Counted from the first letter of the stretch, positions 8,102 to 16,178 are shown. The stretch: DNA of 16,503 bases from JAFALX01 sp036378495 (GCA_036378495.1 DASUWI010000103.1:1-16503); one strand, 5' to 3'. Notes: generated by a model not told the origin, from the letters alone. Numbers and translations are program-made.

Positions 8102-10092
8102 CGCGCCCTCAGGTGGAACACGTGCGCCGGCGCCGACGCCGGGTCGAGGCGCACGTAATTCGCCGGACCCTGCCAGGTGAAGGTCGCCCCGCTCAGCTCG
8201 TCGTGTGCGGTGAAGGGACGGTCGCCGGGAACGCCGAGGGCGTTGAGGTCGAGCCATGTCCACCCGTCGTGCGCGGCAAAGGGATCGAGGTTGACCACCA
8301 TCAGCAGCGTGTCGTCGCGAGCCGGCGTGGAACGGCTGACGCAGAGCAGGTGCTCGCTCTCGATGTGGTGCACCCGCATCGTGTGCAGCTGAGCGATGGC
8401 CGGCGCGTGCCGCCGGCGCACGGCATTGAGGCGCGTGATCAGCGGCGCCAGCGACTGAGGGTCGTCCCAGCGCCGCTGCTTCAGCTGGTACTTCTCGGAG
8501 TCCATGTACTCCTCGCTGCCCTCGCGGACGGCGACGTTCTCACCCAGCTCATAGCCGCTGTACATCCCCCAGGAAGGACCGCTGATGGCCGCGAGCACGG
8601 CGCGCAGGCGGAACGCGGGCAGGCCGCCCCGCTGCAGCGTCGCGTGCAGGATATCCGGCGTGTTCACCCAGAAGTTGGGCCGGAACCAGTCGGCCTGCGC
8701 TGTTTGAGCCAGCTCCAGCAAGTACTGCTCCAGCTCCCATTTGGCGTTGCGCCATGTGAAGTATGTGTATGACTGGCTGAACCCCGCCTTGGCCAGACGC
8801 TGCATCACCGCGGGCCGCGTGAAGGCCTCGGCGAGGAAGAGCACGTCGGGGTGGCTGCCGTGCATGTCCGCGATCAGCCACTGCCAGAAGCGAAGCGGCT
8901 TGGTGTGCGGGTTGTCGACGCGGAAGATGCGCACCCCGCGGTCGGCCCAGAAGTGCATCACGTCGCGGAGCGCAGCCCACAGGGCCGCGGCGTCGTCGGT
9001 CTCGAAGTCGAAGGGGTAGATGTCCTGGTACCGCTTCGGCGGGTTCTCCGCGTAGCGCACCGAGCCGTCAGCGCGATGGCGGAACCAGGCGGGATGTTCG
9101 CGCACCCAGGGGTGATCCGGGCTCGCCTGGAGCGCGTAGTCGAGCGCCACCTCCATCCCCCGGTGCCTGGTCTCGGCGACGAACGCCTCGAAGTCCGCCA
9201 GCGTGCCCAGGTCCGGGTGCACCGCCGTGTGGCCTCCGGCGCGTCCACCGATCGCCCACGGGCTCCCCGGCGCGCCGGGCTCCGGTTCGAGGGCCCCGTT
9301 GCGGCCCTTGCGGTGCGCCTCGCCGATCGGGTGGATCGGCGGCAGGTAGACGACATCGAACCCCATGTCGGCTATCGGCCCGAGGCGCGCCAGCGCGGTG
9401 CGGAAGGTGCCGCTCTGCGGCGGTCGGGCACCTTCTGACCTGGGGAACATCTCGTACCAGGCGGAGAATCCCGCCCGCTCGCGTTCGACCCACAGGGGGA
9501 ACGGCCCCGCCACCGTGGCCCGGCTGCGATCCGCGGTGCGGCGCATCAGCGCCATCGCGGCCGGGCGCTCGGCCGCCTGCAACTTCGCGCCGGGCGAGCG
9601 CCGCGAGCGGAGCTGCGCCGCCAGCGCCGCCAGCGCTCGCCGGTCGGCGGCCTTCGCACCGGCGCAGCGTCCCTCGACCATACGCGCCCCCTCCTCGAGG
9701 TCGAGGGTGACATCCTGGCCGACGTCGACCCGGATCCGCAGGTCGTGCAGCCAGGCGCCGTGGTCGTCGGGCATGGCCACGATGGCGAACTCCTGAGCAC
9801 CCGTACGGTCTGGCGTGATCCACGCGGCGAACCGGTCGTTGCCCTCGGGGACGAGCTCGAGCTCGCGCCACGATGGCGGCAGCGTCGCCGGGTCCATCGC
9901 GGTCGAGGTGGCCGGGCCATGACGCACGTAGCCGACCAGCGGGTCGTGGGAGTCGGCGACGAGCGTCGCCGAGACCGGGACCGGGAGATCGACCGTCGCC
10001 TTGGCCGGCATCTCGCCGCAATCCACCAGCGGCCGCACGGCGTCGATGACGACGCGGCGGCGATCCACCCGCACACGCGCTGAGCCCCGCAC
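8098..10092 (-). CDS. glgE: Alpha-1,4-glucan:maltose-1-phosphate maltosyltransferase GlgE
   Basis: Transfers maltosyl units from alpha-maltose 1-phosphate onto alpha-1,4-glucan. The 664 residues are the usual GlgE length. The N-terminal domain has RRVVIDAVRPLVDCG (12-26); WYEMFPRSEGA (212-222) and GFDVVYLPPIHPIGEAHRKG (244-263) are family hallmarks. Catalytic positions are D393 in RIFRVDNPHTKP, E422 in FLAEAFTRP and D480 in NFWVNTPDIL, matching the GH13_3 enzyme triad. AISGPSWGMYSGYELGEN (502-519) and a beta C-terminal domain follow. The start is uncertain: the open frame begins with GTG at 10092, and GTG codons 7 and 9 are alternatives, but homology starts only at about residue 12 and no Shine-Dalgarno sequence is clear. 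It is the first gene of the glgE-treS-mak-glgB unit and its promoter must lie in 10093-10310. Confidence 0.96.
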
Positions 10093-10310
10093 ATGCGCTG
10101 AGCGAGGTGTGGGCTGGGAGACCGGCCGGCCCCGGGGCCGTGGATCGTGTATGCGCGTCGCGCTGACCTCTCTGCTGGTTGCTGCCTTCGATTGTCCGTC
10201 GACGACCGTTGCCGGGAAGCAGGGACGCGTCGAACTACGCTAACAGAGTCACACGACGGCAACGGTGGGATGGGGCGCCGCGCCGGGACGCGACGCCCCC
10301 GGAGCCAGGG
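10093..10310. promoter_or_regulatory. Upstream region of the glg operon with a spaced inverted repeat
   Basis: No gene is seen in these 218 bp. They must carry the glgE promoter (minus strand) and the 3' end of the sigma/anti-sigma transcript. A perfect 10-bp inverted repeat, ACCGTTGCCG (10205-10214) and CGGCAACGGT (10257-10266), is separated by 42 bp and sits about 110-175 bp upstream of the glgE start, as a two-site operator might. A second, GC-rich repeat, GGGGCG (10272-10277) and CGCCCC (10294-10299), lies just after the stop of the membrane-protein gene and could form a weak terminator. I could not place a convincing -35/-10 pair. Confidence 0.35.
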
Positions 10311-10817
10311 TCAGTGTTTGTGGCTATCGTGGCGCTCGCTGCGCCCGCCCGACGCAGTGGAGCTCACGCACTCGCCATGCGCGCCGGGAGGCGACTTCGG
10401 GCAGGTGTGCGCTGCGTTGGCGACGTCATCGCCGTGCGTGTCGCCGCCGCCGGCCGCCGAGCCGGCGGTGCCGCTCGAGCGGTGCGCGGCGCTCGCGCCG
10501 CCCGATCCGGAGCCGGCGGCAGCCTGCGCGGCCGTCGAGACGCAGCCCGTGTGGCCGGCGTCCGCCCGGCCGGCGCACGAGCTCGCGGCGTGCGACACGG
10601 AGGGTCCGTGAACCAGGCCGGCGGCATAGGCGGCACCGCCGCCGATGGCGGCGAGCGCCGCGGCCACCGCCACACCGAGCCGCAGCGGCGTCAGCGCAAA
10701 GCGAGGCCGGGCCGTGCGATAGCGCGGGCGCCGGGGTGCCGGTCCCGCGGCGTGGACCCCGAGGTGGGTGTCGAGGCGGTCCTCGAGCCAGCGCTCGAAG
10801 GCGCCGTCATCCCTCAT
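10311..10817 (-). CDS. Single-pass membrane protein with two CX10C motifs, presumed anti-sigma factor
   Basis: The 168-residue product has a short charged cytoplasmic part (RDDGAFERWLEDRLDTHLG), a basic stretch, and one hydrophobic segment at about 46-68. An Ala/Gly/Ser/His-rich outer tail of about 100 residues follows. It contains C81-AGRADAGHTG-C92-VSTA and C139-PKSPPGAHGE-C150-VSSTA, two copies of C-X10-C-V-S-(S/T) with Gly-His or Ala-His before the second cysteine, and ends in a His-rich tail. Its start overlaps the sigma gene end by 11 bp, so the two are co-translated; that position and the topology suggest an anti-sigma factor. No zinc-binding HxxxCxxC anti-sigma domain is present and no family is recognised, so the role is inferred from context. 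GGAG abuts the ATG at 10817 with no spacing, which is poor, so the start may differ slightly. Confidence 0.7.
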   Translation of the reverse strand: MRDDGAFERWLEDRLDTHLGVHAAGPAPRRPRYRTARPRFALTPLRLGVAVAAALAAIGGGAAYAAGLVHGPSVSHAASSCAGRADAGHTGCVSTAAQAAAGSGSGGASAAHRSSGTAGSAAGGGDTHGDDVANAAHTCPKSPPGAHGECVSSTASGGRSERHDSHKH

Positions 10818-11442
10818 CTCCAGAAACAACGCGGGGGGCCGGCGATGTACCCGGTTTGTTCTTGCGCACCTTCCAGCCGAGCTCGCGCTGCAGACGCTCG
10901 CGGGCGGTTGCCAGCCGCGAGGCGACGGTTCGCTCCGGCACCCCGAGCGCGATGGCGATCTCGCGATTGGTGTACCCGTGGAGGTGGCGGAGAACGACCG
11001 CCGCCGCTTGCCGCGGGGGCAGCGCCCGGAGCGCAGCCAGCAGGTCCTCACGGTCGATCGCATGCTCCGGCCCATCGCCGCGGGCTCGGAGCCGCTCGTG
11101 GAGGATCGCGGCAAACCGGTGCCGGCGGCGGTGGCTGATCGCGACGTTGACGGCGATGCGATGCACCCAGGCCTCGGCCGGCGCCTCGGGGCGCCAGCGC
11201 GACCAGGAGCGCAAGGCGCGCGCGAACGCTTCCTGAGCGCAGTCCTCCGCCGCCGCCGGGTCGTGCAGCATCCCCATCAGCGTGGCCCGCACCCGCGAGT
11301 ACGACGCACGGTACAGGCGGTCAAAGTCGGCAGCGTCGCCTGGCCGGTATGGCTCGGTCGCCGCGGCCGGCGTAGCCGGCGTCGCCTCCACGGCCGGCTG
11401 CAGCCGGTGGCGCGGCGGTGCGGTCGTCGATCTCGAGGTCAT
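10807..11442 (-). CDS. RNA polymerase sigma factor, ECF (sigma-70 region 2/4) family
   Basis: The 211-residue protein carries sigma region 2 at about 38-106 (FDRLYRASYSRVRATL, then DPAAAEDCAQEAFARALRSW, AWVHRIAVNVAISHRRR) and sigma region 4 at about 130-188 (LLAALRALPPRQAAAVVLRH, then the helix-turn-helix GYTNREIAIALGVPERTVAS). Regions 1 and 3 are absent, which is the ECF layout. About 35 low-complexity residues precede region 2, so the true start could be downstream of the ATG at 11442. AAGG lies about 5 nt upstream of that ATG. The gene overlaps the membrane protein that follows, and it is divergent from the thioredoxin-like/CcdA pair 85 bp away. ECF factors commonly drive their own operon and neighbouring genes, so both directions are candidate targets. 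Confidence 0.93.
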   Translation of the reverse strand: MTSRSTTAPPRHRLQPAVEATPATPAAATEPYRPGDAADFDRLYRASYSRVRATLMGMLHDPAAAEDCAQEAFARALRSWSRWRPEAPAEAWVHRIAVNVAISHRRRHRFAAILHERLRARGDGPEHAIDREDLLAALRALPPRQAAAVVLRHLHGYTNREIAIALGVPERTVASRLATARERLQRELGWKVRKNKPGTSPAPRVVSGDEG

Positions 11443-11527
11443 CTGGCCTTGCCGGTCGAGCGCCCCCGCCCCTCACTGATCGCAGCGAAGCCTACGTCTG
11501 TTTCCTGGCCCCGTACAGTGAGTAGAG
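11443..11527. promoter_or_regulatory. Divergent promoter region between the sigma factor and thioredoxin-like genes
   Basis: These 85 bp must hold promoters for both directions unless transcripts start inside the genes. CTCACTG (11472-11478) and CAGTGAG (11516-11522) form a perfect 7-bp inverted repeat with a 37-bp spacer. On the minus strand, GGAAAC near 11495-11500 resembles the GGAAC -35 element of ECF promoters, which would fit autoregulation, but no matching -10 is certain. Ribosome binding sites on both sides are weak. Confidence 0.4.
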
Positions 11528-12568
11528 ATGACTCGTTTCCGGATCGCCCTCGGGGCGCTGGCGGCGGCGATCGCAGCCGTGGTGGTGCTCACGGTCCTGC
11601 ACCCTGCGTCGCCACCGGCGGCCTCGAGCAGCTCGGGCTCCGTTTTCCCGGCGTCCGAGCGACCCGCTGCCCCGGATTTCACCGGCATCAGCGGCTGGAT
11701 CAACACCACCCCGCTCTCGATGGCGCAGCTGCGAGGCCATGTGGTGCTCATCGATTTCTGGACGTTCTCGTGCGTCAACTGCGTCCGCACCATCCCCCAC
11801 CTGCACCAGCTGGTCGACGAGTACCGGCGCGACGGGTTCGTGCTCGTCGGCGTGCACTCACCGGAGTTCGACTTCGAGAAGCCGCTGAGCAATGTGCGCG
11901 CGGCGGTGCAGCGGCTGGGGGTGACGTGGCCGGTGGCCGTCGACCCCAGCATGGCCACGTGGAACGCGTACAACAACCAGTACTGGCCGGCCGAGTACCT
12001 CATCGACCAGCAGGGACGGATCGCGTACACCAGCTTCGGTGAGGGCGACTACGACGCCACCAGCAGCGCCGTGGCGACGCTGCTCAGCGTGCACCAGGCC
12101 GCGGCGCCCAGCGCCACCGCGGTGCCGGGCGACATCACACCGGAGCTGTACGCCGGCAGCGAGCGCGGCATGCTCGCCGACGGCGAACGTTACGGACCCG
12201 CAGGCCAGCCGACCAGTTACGCGGATATGGGCCCACCGCACGACCGCGATGCCATCCAGGTCACGGGATCGTGGGCCGACCACGGGCAGTACCTCGAAGC
12301 GATGGCGCCCGGCCACGTGCGGCTCAATTTCCACGCCGATGCGGTCTATGTGGTCGCGGGTAGCAGCGGCCAAGCACTGCATTTGACGGTGATGCTCGAA
12401 GGGCAGCAGGTAACCGCCGCGAACGCGGGGCCGGCGCTGAGCGCGTCCGCGTTCACCGTGCCGCGCCAGGACCTCTACCAGCTGCTGACGGGCGTTCCCT
12501 CCGGCTATCACCTCATCGATCTCTCCGTTCCTGCCGGGTTCGAGCTCTTCACCTTCACCTTCGGCTGA
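11528..12568 (+). CDS. Exported thioredoxin-like (TlpA/DipZ-type) protein with C-terminal DipZ-like domain
   Basis: The 346-residue protein begins MTRFRIALGALAAAIAAVVV, a signal peptide or N-terminal anchor, so it acts outside the membrane. The thioredoxin domain (about 47-190) has the active site FWTFSCVNCVRTIPHL with C82 and C85 (CVNC), and a cis-proline in YWPAEYLID (P154). The CxNC form within WTFSC(I/V)NC is typical of the DipZ/TlpA group rather than classic CGPC thioredoxins. The rest (about 200-346; PELYAGSERG, later FTVPRQDLYQLLTGVPSGYH and ending FELFTFTFG) matches the beta-rich C-terminal domain of mycobacterial DipZ. It probably passes electrons from CcdA to extracytoplasmic disulfides. 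It overlaps ccdA by one base (TGATG), so the two are coupled. Confidence 0.93.
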   Translation: MTRFRIALGALAAAIAAVVVLTVLHPASPPAASSSSGSVFPASERPAAPDFTGISGWINTTPLSMAQLRGHVVLIDFWTFSCVNCVRTIPHLHQLVDEYRRDGFVLVGVHSPEFDFEKPLSNVRAAVQRLGVTWPVAVDPSMATWNAYNNQYWPAEYLIDQQGRIAYTSFGEGDYDATSSAVATLLSVHQAAAPSATAVPGDITPELYAGSERGMLADGERYGPAGQPTSYADMGPPHDRDAIQVTGSWADHGQYLEAMAPGHVRLNFHADAVYVVAGSSGQALHLTVMLEGQQVTAANAGPALSASAFTVPRQDLYQLLTGVPSGYHLIDLSVPAGFELFTFTFG

Positions 12569-13332
12569 TGCTCAGCCTCGGCGCCGTGGCCGCCACGTTC
12601 GTCGCCGGTCTCGCGTCGTTTCTGGCACCGTGCACCGTCCCGCTGCTCCCGGCATATCTCGCGTGCGTCTCGGGGGCGGGCGCTTCCGACCTCGCGTCGG
12701 CGCCGGGTGCAGAAGGGACCGAAGCCCGGCCATCCCGGCGTCTTGGCTTCCGCGGCCGCCTGCTCGCCGGCTCGCTGCTCTACGTTGCTGGGTTCACAGC
12801 GGTGTTCATTGCGCTCGGGCTGAGCGCCGGCAGTGTGGGGCGCGTTGCCCAGGGCGCGCCTGGGCGCGCGGTCGAGATCGCCGGGGGCGTGCTGGTGATT
12901 CTCTTCGGCCTCGTGATCATGGGAGTGGTGCGCTTCGCGCCGCTGGAGCGCGTGTACGCGCTGCGCCTGCCGCAGCGGCTGCAGCGCCGGGGCGTCGCCG
13001 GCGCCTTCGTCGTCGGTGCCGTGTTCGGCGTCGGCTGGACGCCGTGCGTCGGTCCGTATCTCGCCGCCGCGCTGACCCTGGCGGCGGTCTCGTCGCACGC
13101 CGCCGCCGGTGCCGTGCTGCTCGCCGTCTACTCGCTCGGTCTCGGAGCACCGTTTGTGATCGTCGCGCTGCTCTGGGCGTCGCTGCCCCAGCTGCCCCGT
13201 CGCCTCACCCGGCTGGCCCGCCCGGTCACGTTCGCCGGGGGTGTCCTCACCGCCGCCCTCGGTGTGCTGCTGGTGACCGGCGCGTACACACACCTGACGT
13301 CGTACCTGGCCCAGCTGTCGACGCCGAGCTGA
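12568..13332 (+). CDS. ccdA: Cytochrome c biogenesis/thiol-disulfide electron carrier CcdA
   Basis: A 254-residue membrane protein with about six hydrophobic segments. The paired reactive cysteines lie in SFLAPCTVPLLPAY (C22) and GWTPCVGPYLAAAL (C160), the two signature motifs of CcdA/DsbD-beta. A cytoplasmic loop of about 25 residues (about 36-62, Ala/Gly/Glu/Arg-rich) follows the first helix. CcdA takes electrons from cytoplasmic thioredoxin and hands them to an extracytoplasmic partner, here almost certainly the thioredoxin-like protein encoded just upstream. In mycobacterial DipZ the two domains are one protein with the CcdA part first; here they are separate genes in reverse order. No cytochrome c maturation genes lie in the window, so general oxidative-stress or disulfide repair is equally possible. 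Confidence 0.95.
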   Translation: MLSLGAVAATFVAGLASFLAPCTVPLLPAYLACVSGAGASDLASAPGAEGTEARPSRRLGFRGRLLAGSLLYVAGFTAVFIALGLSAGSVGRVAQGAPGRAVEIAGGVLVILFGLVIMGVVRFAPLERVYALRLPQRLQRRGVAGAFVVGAVFGVGWTPCVGPYLAAALTLAAVSSHAAAGAVLLAVYSLGLGAPFVIVALLWASLPQLPRRLTRLARPVTFAGGVLTAALGVLLVTGAYTHLTSYLAQLSTPS

Positions 13333-13377
13333 CGCGTCGCCGCTTCTCGTTCTCTGGGGGGTGCACATGATGCGAAG

Positions 13378-16152
13378 ATGCGCGCCTCGGCGATGGCAGA
13401 GCAGGACCCCTTCGGCACGCGGGCGCCCCTGGATGCAGGCGTCGAGTTCCACTCGCTCGCGCGGCTCGCCGCAGCCGGCGTCGGCGACCCGTCGCATCTC
13501 CCCGTAACGGTGAAGGTGCTGCTGGAGAACGTGCTGCGCCACGCCCGGGCGGGCTTCGCGCGCGACGGTGACGTCGAGGCGCTGGCACGCTGGGACGGCG
13601 GCCCGCCGCAGCACGATCGCGAGCGCCCCTTCATGCCGGCACGCGTGCTGCTCCAGGACTTCACCGGCGTCCCATCGGTTGTGGACCTCGCCGCGATGCG
13701 CTCCGCCGTCGCCCGCGCAGGCGGCGATCCGATGCTCGTCGATCCACTCGTACCCGTCGACCTCGTGATCGATCACTCGGTGCAGGTGGATGCGTTCGGC
13801 AGCGCCGCTGCGTACGACCGCAACCTGGCGCGTGAGTACGAGCGCAATCGCGAGCGCTACGTGCTGCTGCGCTGGGCGCAGCAAGCATTCCGCGGCTTCC
13901 GCGTCGTGCCGCCGGGCATGGGCATCGTGCACCAGGTCAACCTCGAGTACCTGGCGCAGGTGGTGCAGGTGCGCGATGTGGAGGGGGTGCGTCTCGCCGT
14001 GCCCGACACGCTGGTGGGCACGGACTCGCACACGCCCATGGTCAACGGCATCGGCGTGCTCGGCTGGGGAGTTGGGGGCATCGAGGCGGAGGCCTGCATG
14101 CTCGGACAGCCGCTCTTCCTGCTCACGCCGGTCGTGGTCGGCGTGCGGTTCCACAACCAGTTGCCCGCAGGTACGACGGCGACGGACCTGGTGCTCACCA
14201 TCACCGAGATGCTCCGCCGCCACGGCGTCGTGAACAAGTTCGTCGAGTTCTGCGGCAGCGGCCTGTCGTCGATGTCGGTGCCCGACCGGGCCACGATCTC
14301 CAACATGTCGCCGGAGTTCGGAGCCACCGCGTCGCTGTTCCCTGTCGACGAGCAGACGCTGCGGTACCTGCGCGACACCGGCCGCGACGCGGCGCACATC
14401 GAGCTCGTGGAGCGCTACTGCAAGGAGCAGGGGATGTTTCGGACCGATGCGTCAGAAACACCCCGGTTCAGCGAGATGCTCGAGCTCGATCTGGCCACGG
14501 TCGAGCCCAGCGTGGCCGGTCCCAAGCGGCCGCAGGACCGCGTCCCGCTGTCGCGCGTCTGGGAGTCGTTTGCCAGCGTGTGGCCAGTCGGGGGGACACC
14601 CCCCGACTCCCCCCCGGCCTCACACGTGTCCCCCACTGAGATCGCCCCGGATGCCGGCTCGGCGCGCATGGTGGACGAAGGCGCCGGGCAGGAGGAGGCG
14701 GGCAGCGCGCCCTCCCTCGGCGACGGCTCCGAGGCCGTGCGCCGAGGGTCGGTGGTCATCGCCGCGATAACGTCGTGCACCAACACGTCGAACCCCGCGG
14801 TGATGGTCGCGGCGGGGCTCCTCGCGCGCAACGCGGTCCTGCGCGGGCTGGCGCCGCCTGCGTACGTGAAAACGTCGCTCGCGCCCGGCTCGCGCGTCGT
14901 CACGGACTACCTGGAGCGCGCGGGGCTGCTGGAGCCGCTGAACGCGCTGCACTTCAACCTCGTCGGCTACGGGTGCACCACGTGCATCGGCAACAGCGGC
15001 CCGCTGCCCGAGTCGGTGGCACGGCGCGTCGACGAGAACGACCTGGCGGTCGCCGCCGTGCTGAGCGGCAATCGCAACTTCGAAGGGCGCATCCACCCGC
15101 AGGTGCGCGCGGCGTATCTCGCGTCGCCACCGCTCGTCGTGGCGTTCGCGCTGGCCGGCCGCCTCGACATCGATCTCACCAGCGAGCCGCTGGGCGAGGA
15201 CGAGCGGGGCGCCCCCGTCTATCTGCGCGACCTGTGGCCGTCCAGCGACGACGTGGCCGCGGCGGTGCGCACCGCGCTCGAACGCGACTTCTTCGCGCGC
15301 GAGTACGCACGCATCTTCGACGGCGACGAGCACTGGCAGGAGCTGCCCGCACCGGTTGGCGCGCTCTTCGAGTGGGATCCCGATTCGACGTATGTTCGCG
15401 AGCCGCCGTTCTTCGCGGCCATGCCCGCGGTGCCCGAGCCCCTGCAGGACATCGAGAACGCGCGTGTGCTCGCACTGCTGGGCGACTCGATAACCACCGA
15501 CCACATCTCGCCGGCGGGCAGCATCTCCGGTGTCAGCCCGGCTGCCGCATACCTCCGCGAGCGCGATGTCGAGCTGCGCGACTTCAACACGTACGGCGCG
15601 CGGCGCGGCAACCATGAGGTGATGGTCCGCGGCACGTTCGCCAACGTGCGGCTGCGCAACCAGCTCGCCGGTGACAAGGAGGGCGGCTGGACCACACACC
15701 TGCCGAGCGGGGAGCTGATGAGCATCTTCGATGCGTCGGCCCGGTACATCGCCGATTCCGTCCCGCTCGTCGTCATCGCCGGACGCGAGTACGGCTCCGG
15801 CTCGAGCCGCGACTGGGCGGCGAAGGGCCCCCTGCTGCAGGGCGTGCGCTGCGTCATCGCCCAGTCCTTCGAGCGGATCCACCGCAGCAACCTCGTCGGC
15901 ATGGGCATCCTGCCCCTGCAGTTCCGCGACGGCGAGCATGCCGCTTCACTCGGTCTGAGCGGACGCGAGACCTATTCGGTGCGCGGTGTCGCCGCCGCCG
16001 GTGTGGGCTCGGCGGTCGAGGTGGTGGCCACGCGGGAGAACGGCGACGAGGTGCGCTTCACCACGCTCTGCCGGCTGGACAGCGATACCGATGTCGCGTA
16101 CCTCCGGCATGGCGGCATCCTGCCCCTGGTGCTGCGCCAGCTGGTGCACTGA
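13378..16152 (+). CDS. acnA: Aconitate hydratase (AcnA type)
   Basis: Isomerises citrate and isocitrate in the TCA cycle. The 924 residues are a little longer than the roughly 890-900 usual for AcnA. Fe-S ligands are C467 in AAITSCTNTSNP, and C533 and C536 in YGCTTCIGNSG. Substrate-site motifs include DHSVQVD (132-138), VGTDSHTPMVNGIGVLGWGV (213-232), GDSITTDHISPAGSI (702-716) and the swivel-domain GREYGSGSSRDWAAKG (802-817). The extra length is partly a Pro/Ser/Glu-rich insert at about 402-455, just before the first cysteine motif; it contains residues coded by a perfect DNA palindrome. ATG 13378 is the first in-frame start, and ATG 13393 (MAEQDPFG) is the likelier homologue-matching alternative. 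Six Gs at 13356-13361 are the only upstream purine block. The gene lies 45 bp after ccdA and may have its own promoter. Confidence 0.96.
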   Translation: MRASAMAEQDPFGTRAPLDAGVEFHSLARLAAAGVGDPSHLPVTVKVLLENVLRHARAGFARDGDVEALARWDGGPPQHDRERPFMPARVLLQDFTGVPSVVDLAAMRSAVARAGGDPMLVDPLVPVDLVIDHSVQVDAFGSAAAYDRNLAREYERNRERYVLLRWAQQAFRGFRVVPPGMGIVHQVNLEYLAQVVQVRDVEGVRLAVPDTLVGTDSHTPMVNGIGVLGWGVGGIEAEACMLGQPLFLLTPVVVGVRFHNQLPAGTTATDLVLTITEMLRRHGVVNKFVEFCGSGLSSMSVPDRATISNMSPEFGATASLFPVDEQTLRYLRDTGRDAAHIELVERYCKEQGMFRTDASETPRFSEMLELDLATVEPSVAGPKRPQDRVPLSRVWESFASVWPVGGTPPDSPPASHVSPTEIAPDAGSARMVDEGAGQEEAGSAPSLGDGSEAVRRGSVVIAAITSCTNTSNPAVMVAAGLLARNAVLRGLAPPAYVKTSLAPGSRVVTDYLERAGLLEPLNALHFNLVGYGCTTCIGNSGPLPESVARRVDENDLAVAAVLSGNRNFEGRIHPQVRAAYLASPPLVVAFALAGRLDIDLTSEPLGEDERGAPVYLRDLWPSSDDVAAAVRTALERDFFAREYARIFDGDEHWQELPAPVGALFEWDPDSTYVREPPFFAAMPAVPEPLQDIENARVLALLGDSITTDHISPAGSISGVSPAAAYLRERDVELRDFNTYGARRGNHEVMVRGTFANVRLRNQLAGDKEGGWTTHLPSGELMSIFDASARYIADSVPLVVIAGREYGSGSSRDWAAKGPLLQGVRCVIAQSFERIHRSNLVGMGILPLQFRDGEHAASLGLSGRETYSVRGVAAAGVGSAVEVVATRENGDEVRFTTLCRLDSDTDVAYLRHGGILPLVLRQLVH
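14586..14634. repeat. REP-like palindrome inside the acnA coding sequence
   Basis: AGTC-GGGGGG (14586-14595), loop ACA, CCCCCC-GACT (14599-14608) form a perfect 10-bp hairpin. A run of C and a second element follow: GTGTCCCCC (14626-14634) is the exact inverse complement of GGGGGACAC (14591-14599), and ACACGTGT (14622-14629) is itself palindromic, so two alternative folds exist. It encodes roughly VGGTPPDSPPASHVSP in the variable linker of AcnA without breaking the frame. Mobile or dispersed origin is inferred. Confidence 0.6.
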
Positions 16153-16178
16153 CCCGCGCTCCGGAAGTCGGCTACGCT
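16149..16178 (+). promoter_or_regulatory. Possible promoter of the lemA-family gene
   Basis: CTGACC (16149-16154) and TACGCT (16173-16178), 18 nt apart, loosely fit a -35/-10 pair in GC-rich DNA, with a transcription start expected about 25 nt before the GTG. The -35 overlaps the acnA stop codon. Read-through from acnA is an alternative. Confidence 0.3.

Noticed and set aside
10179..12042. Overlapping plus-strand frames across the sigma/membrane-protein genes and into the thioredoxin-like gene
   Set aside because: The sigma region 2/4 motifs are on the minus strand and the CVNC thioredoxin motif is in another plus frame. These frames show no recognisable family.
12508..14397. Long minus-strand open frame opposite ccdA and acnA
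   Set aside because: It spans two convincing plus-strand genes and their gap. The composition (Arg/His/Glu/Gln-rich, no hydrophobic core) is typical of a GC-rich antisense frame.
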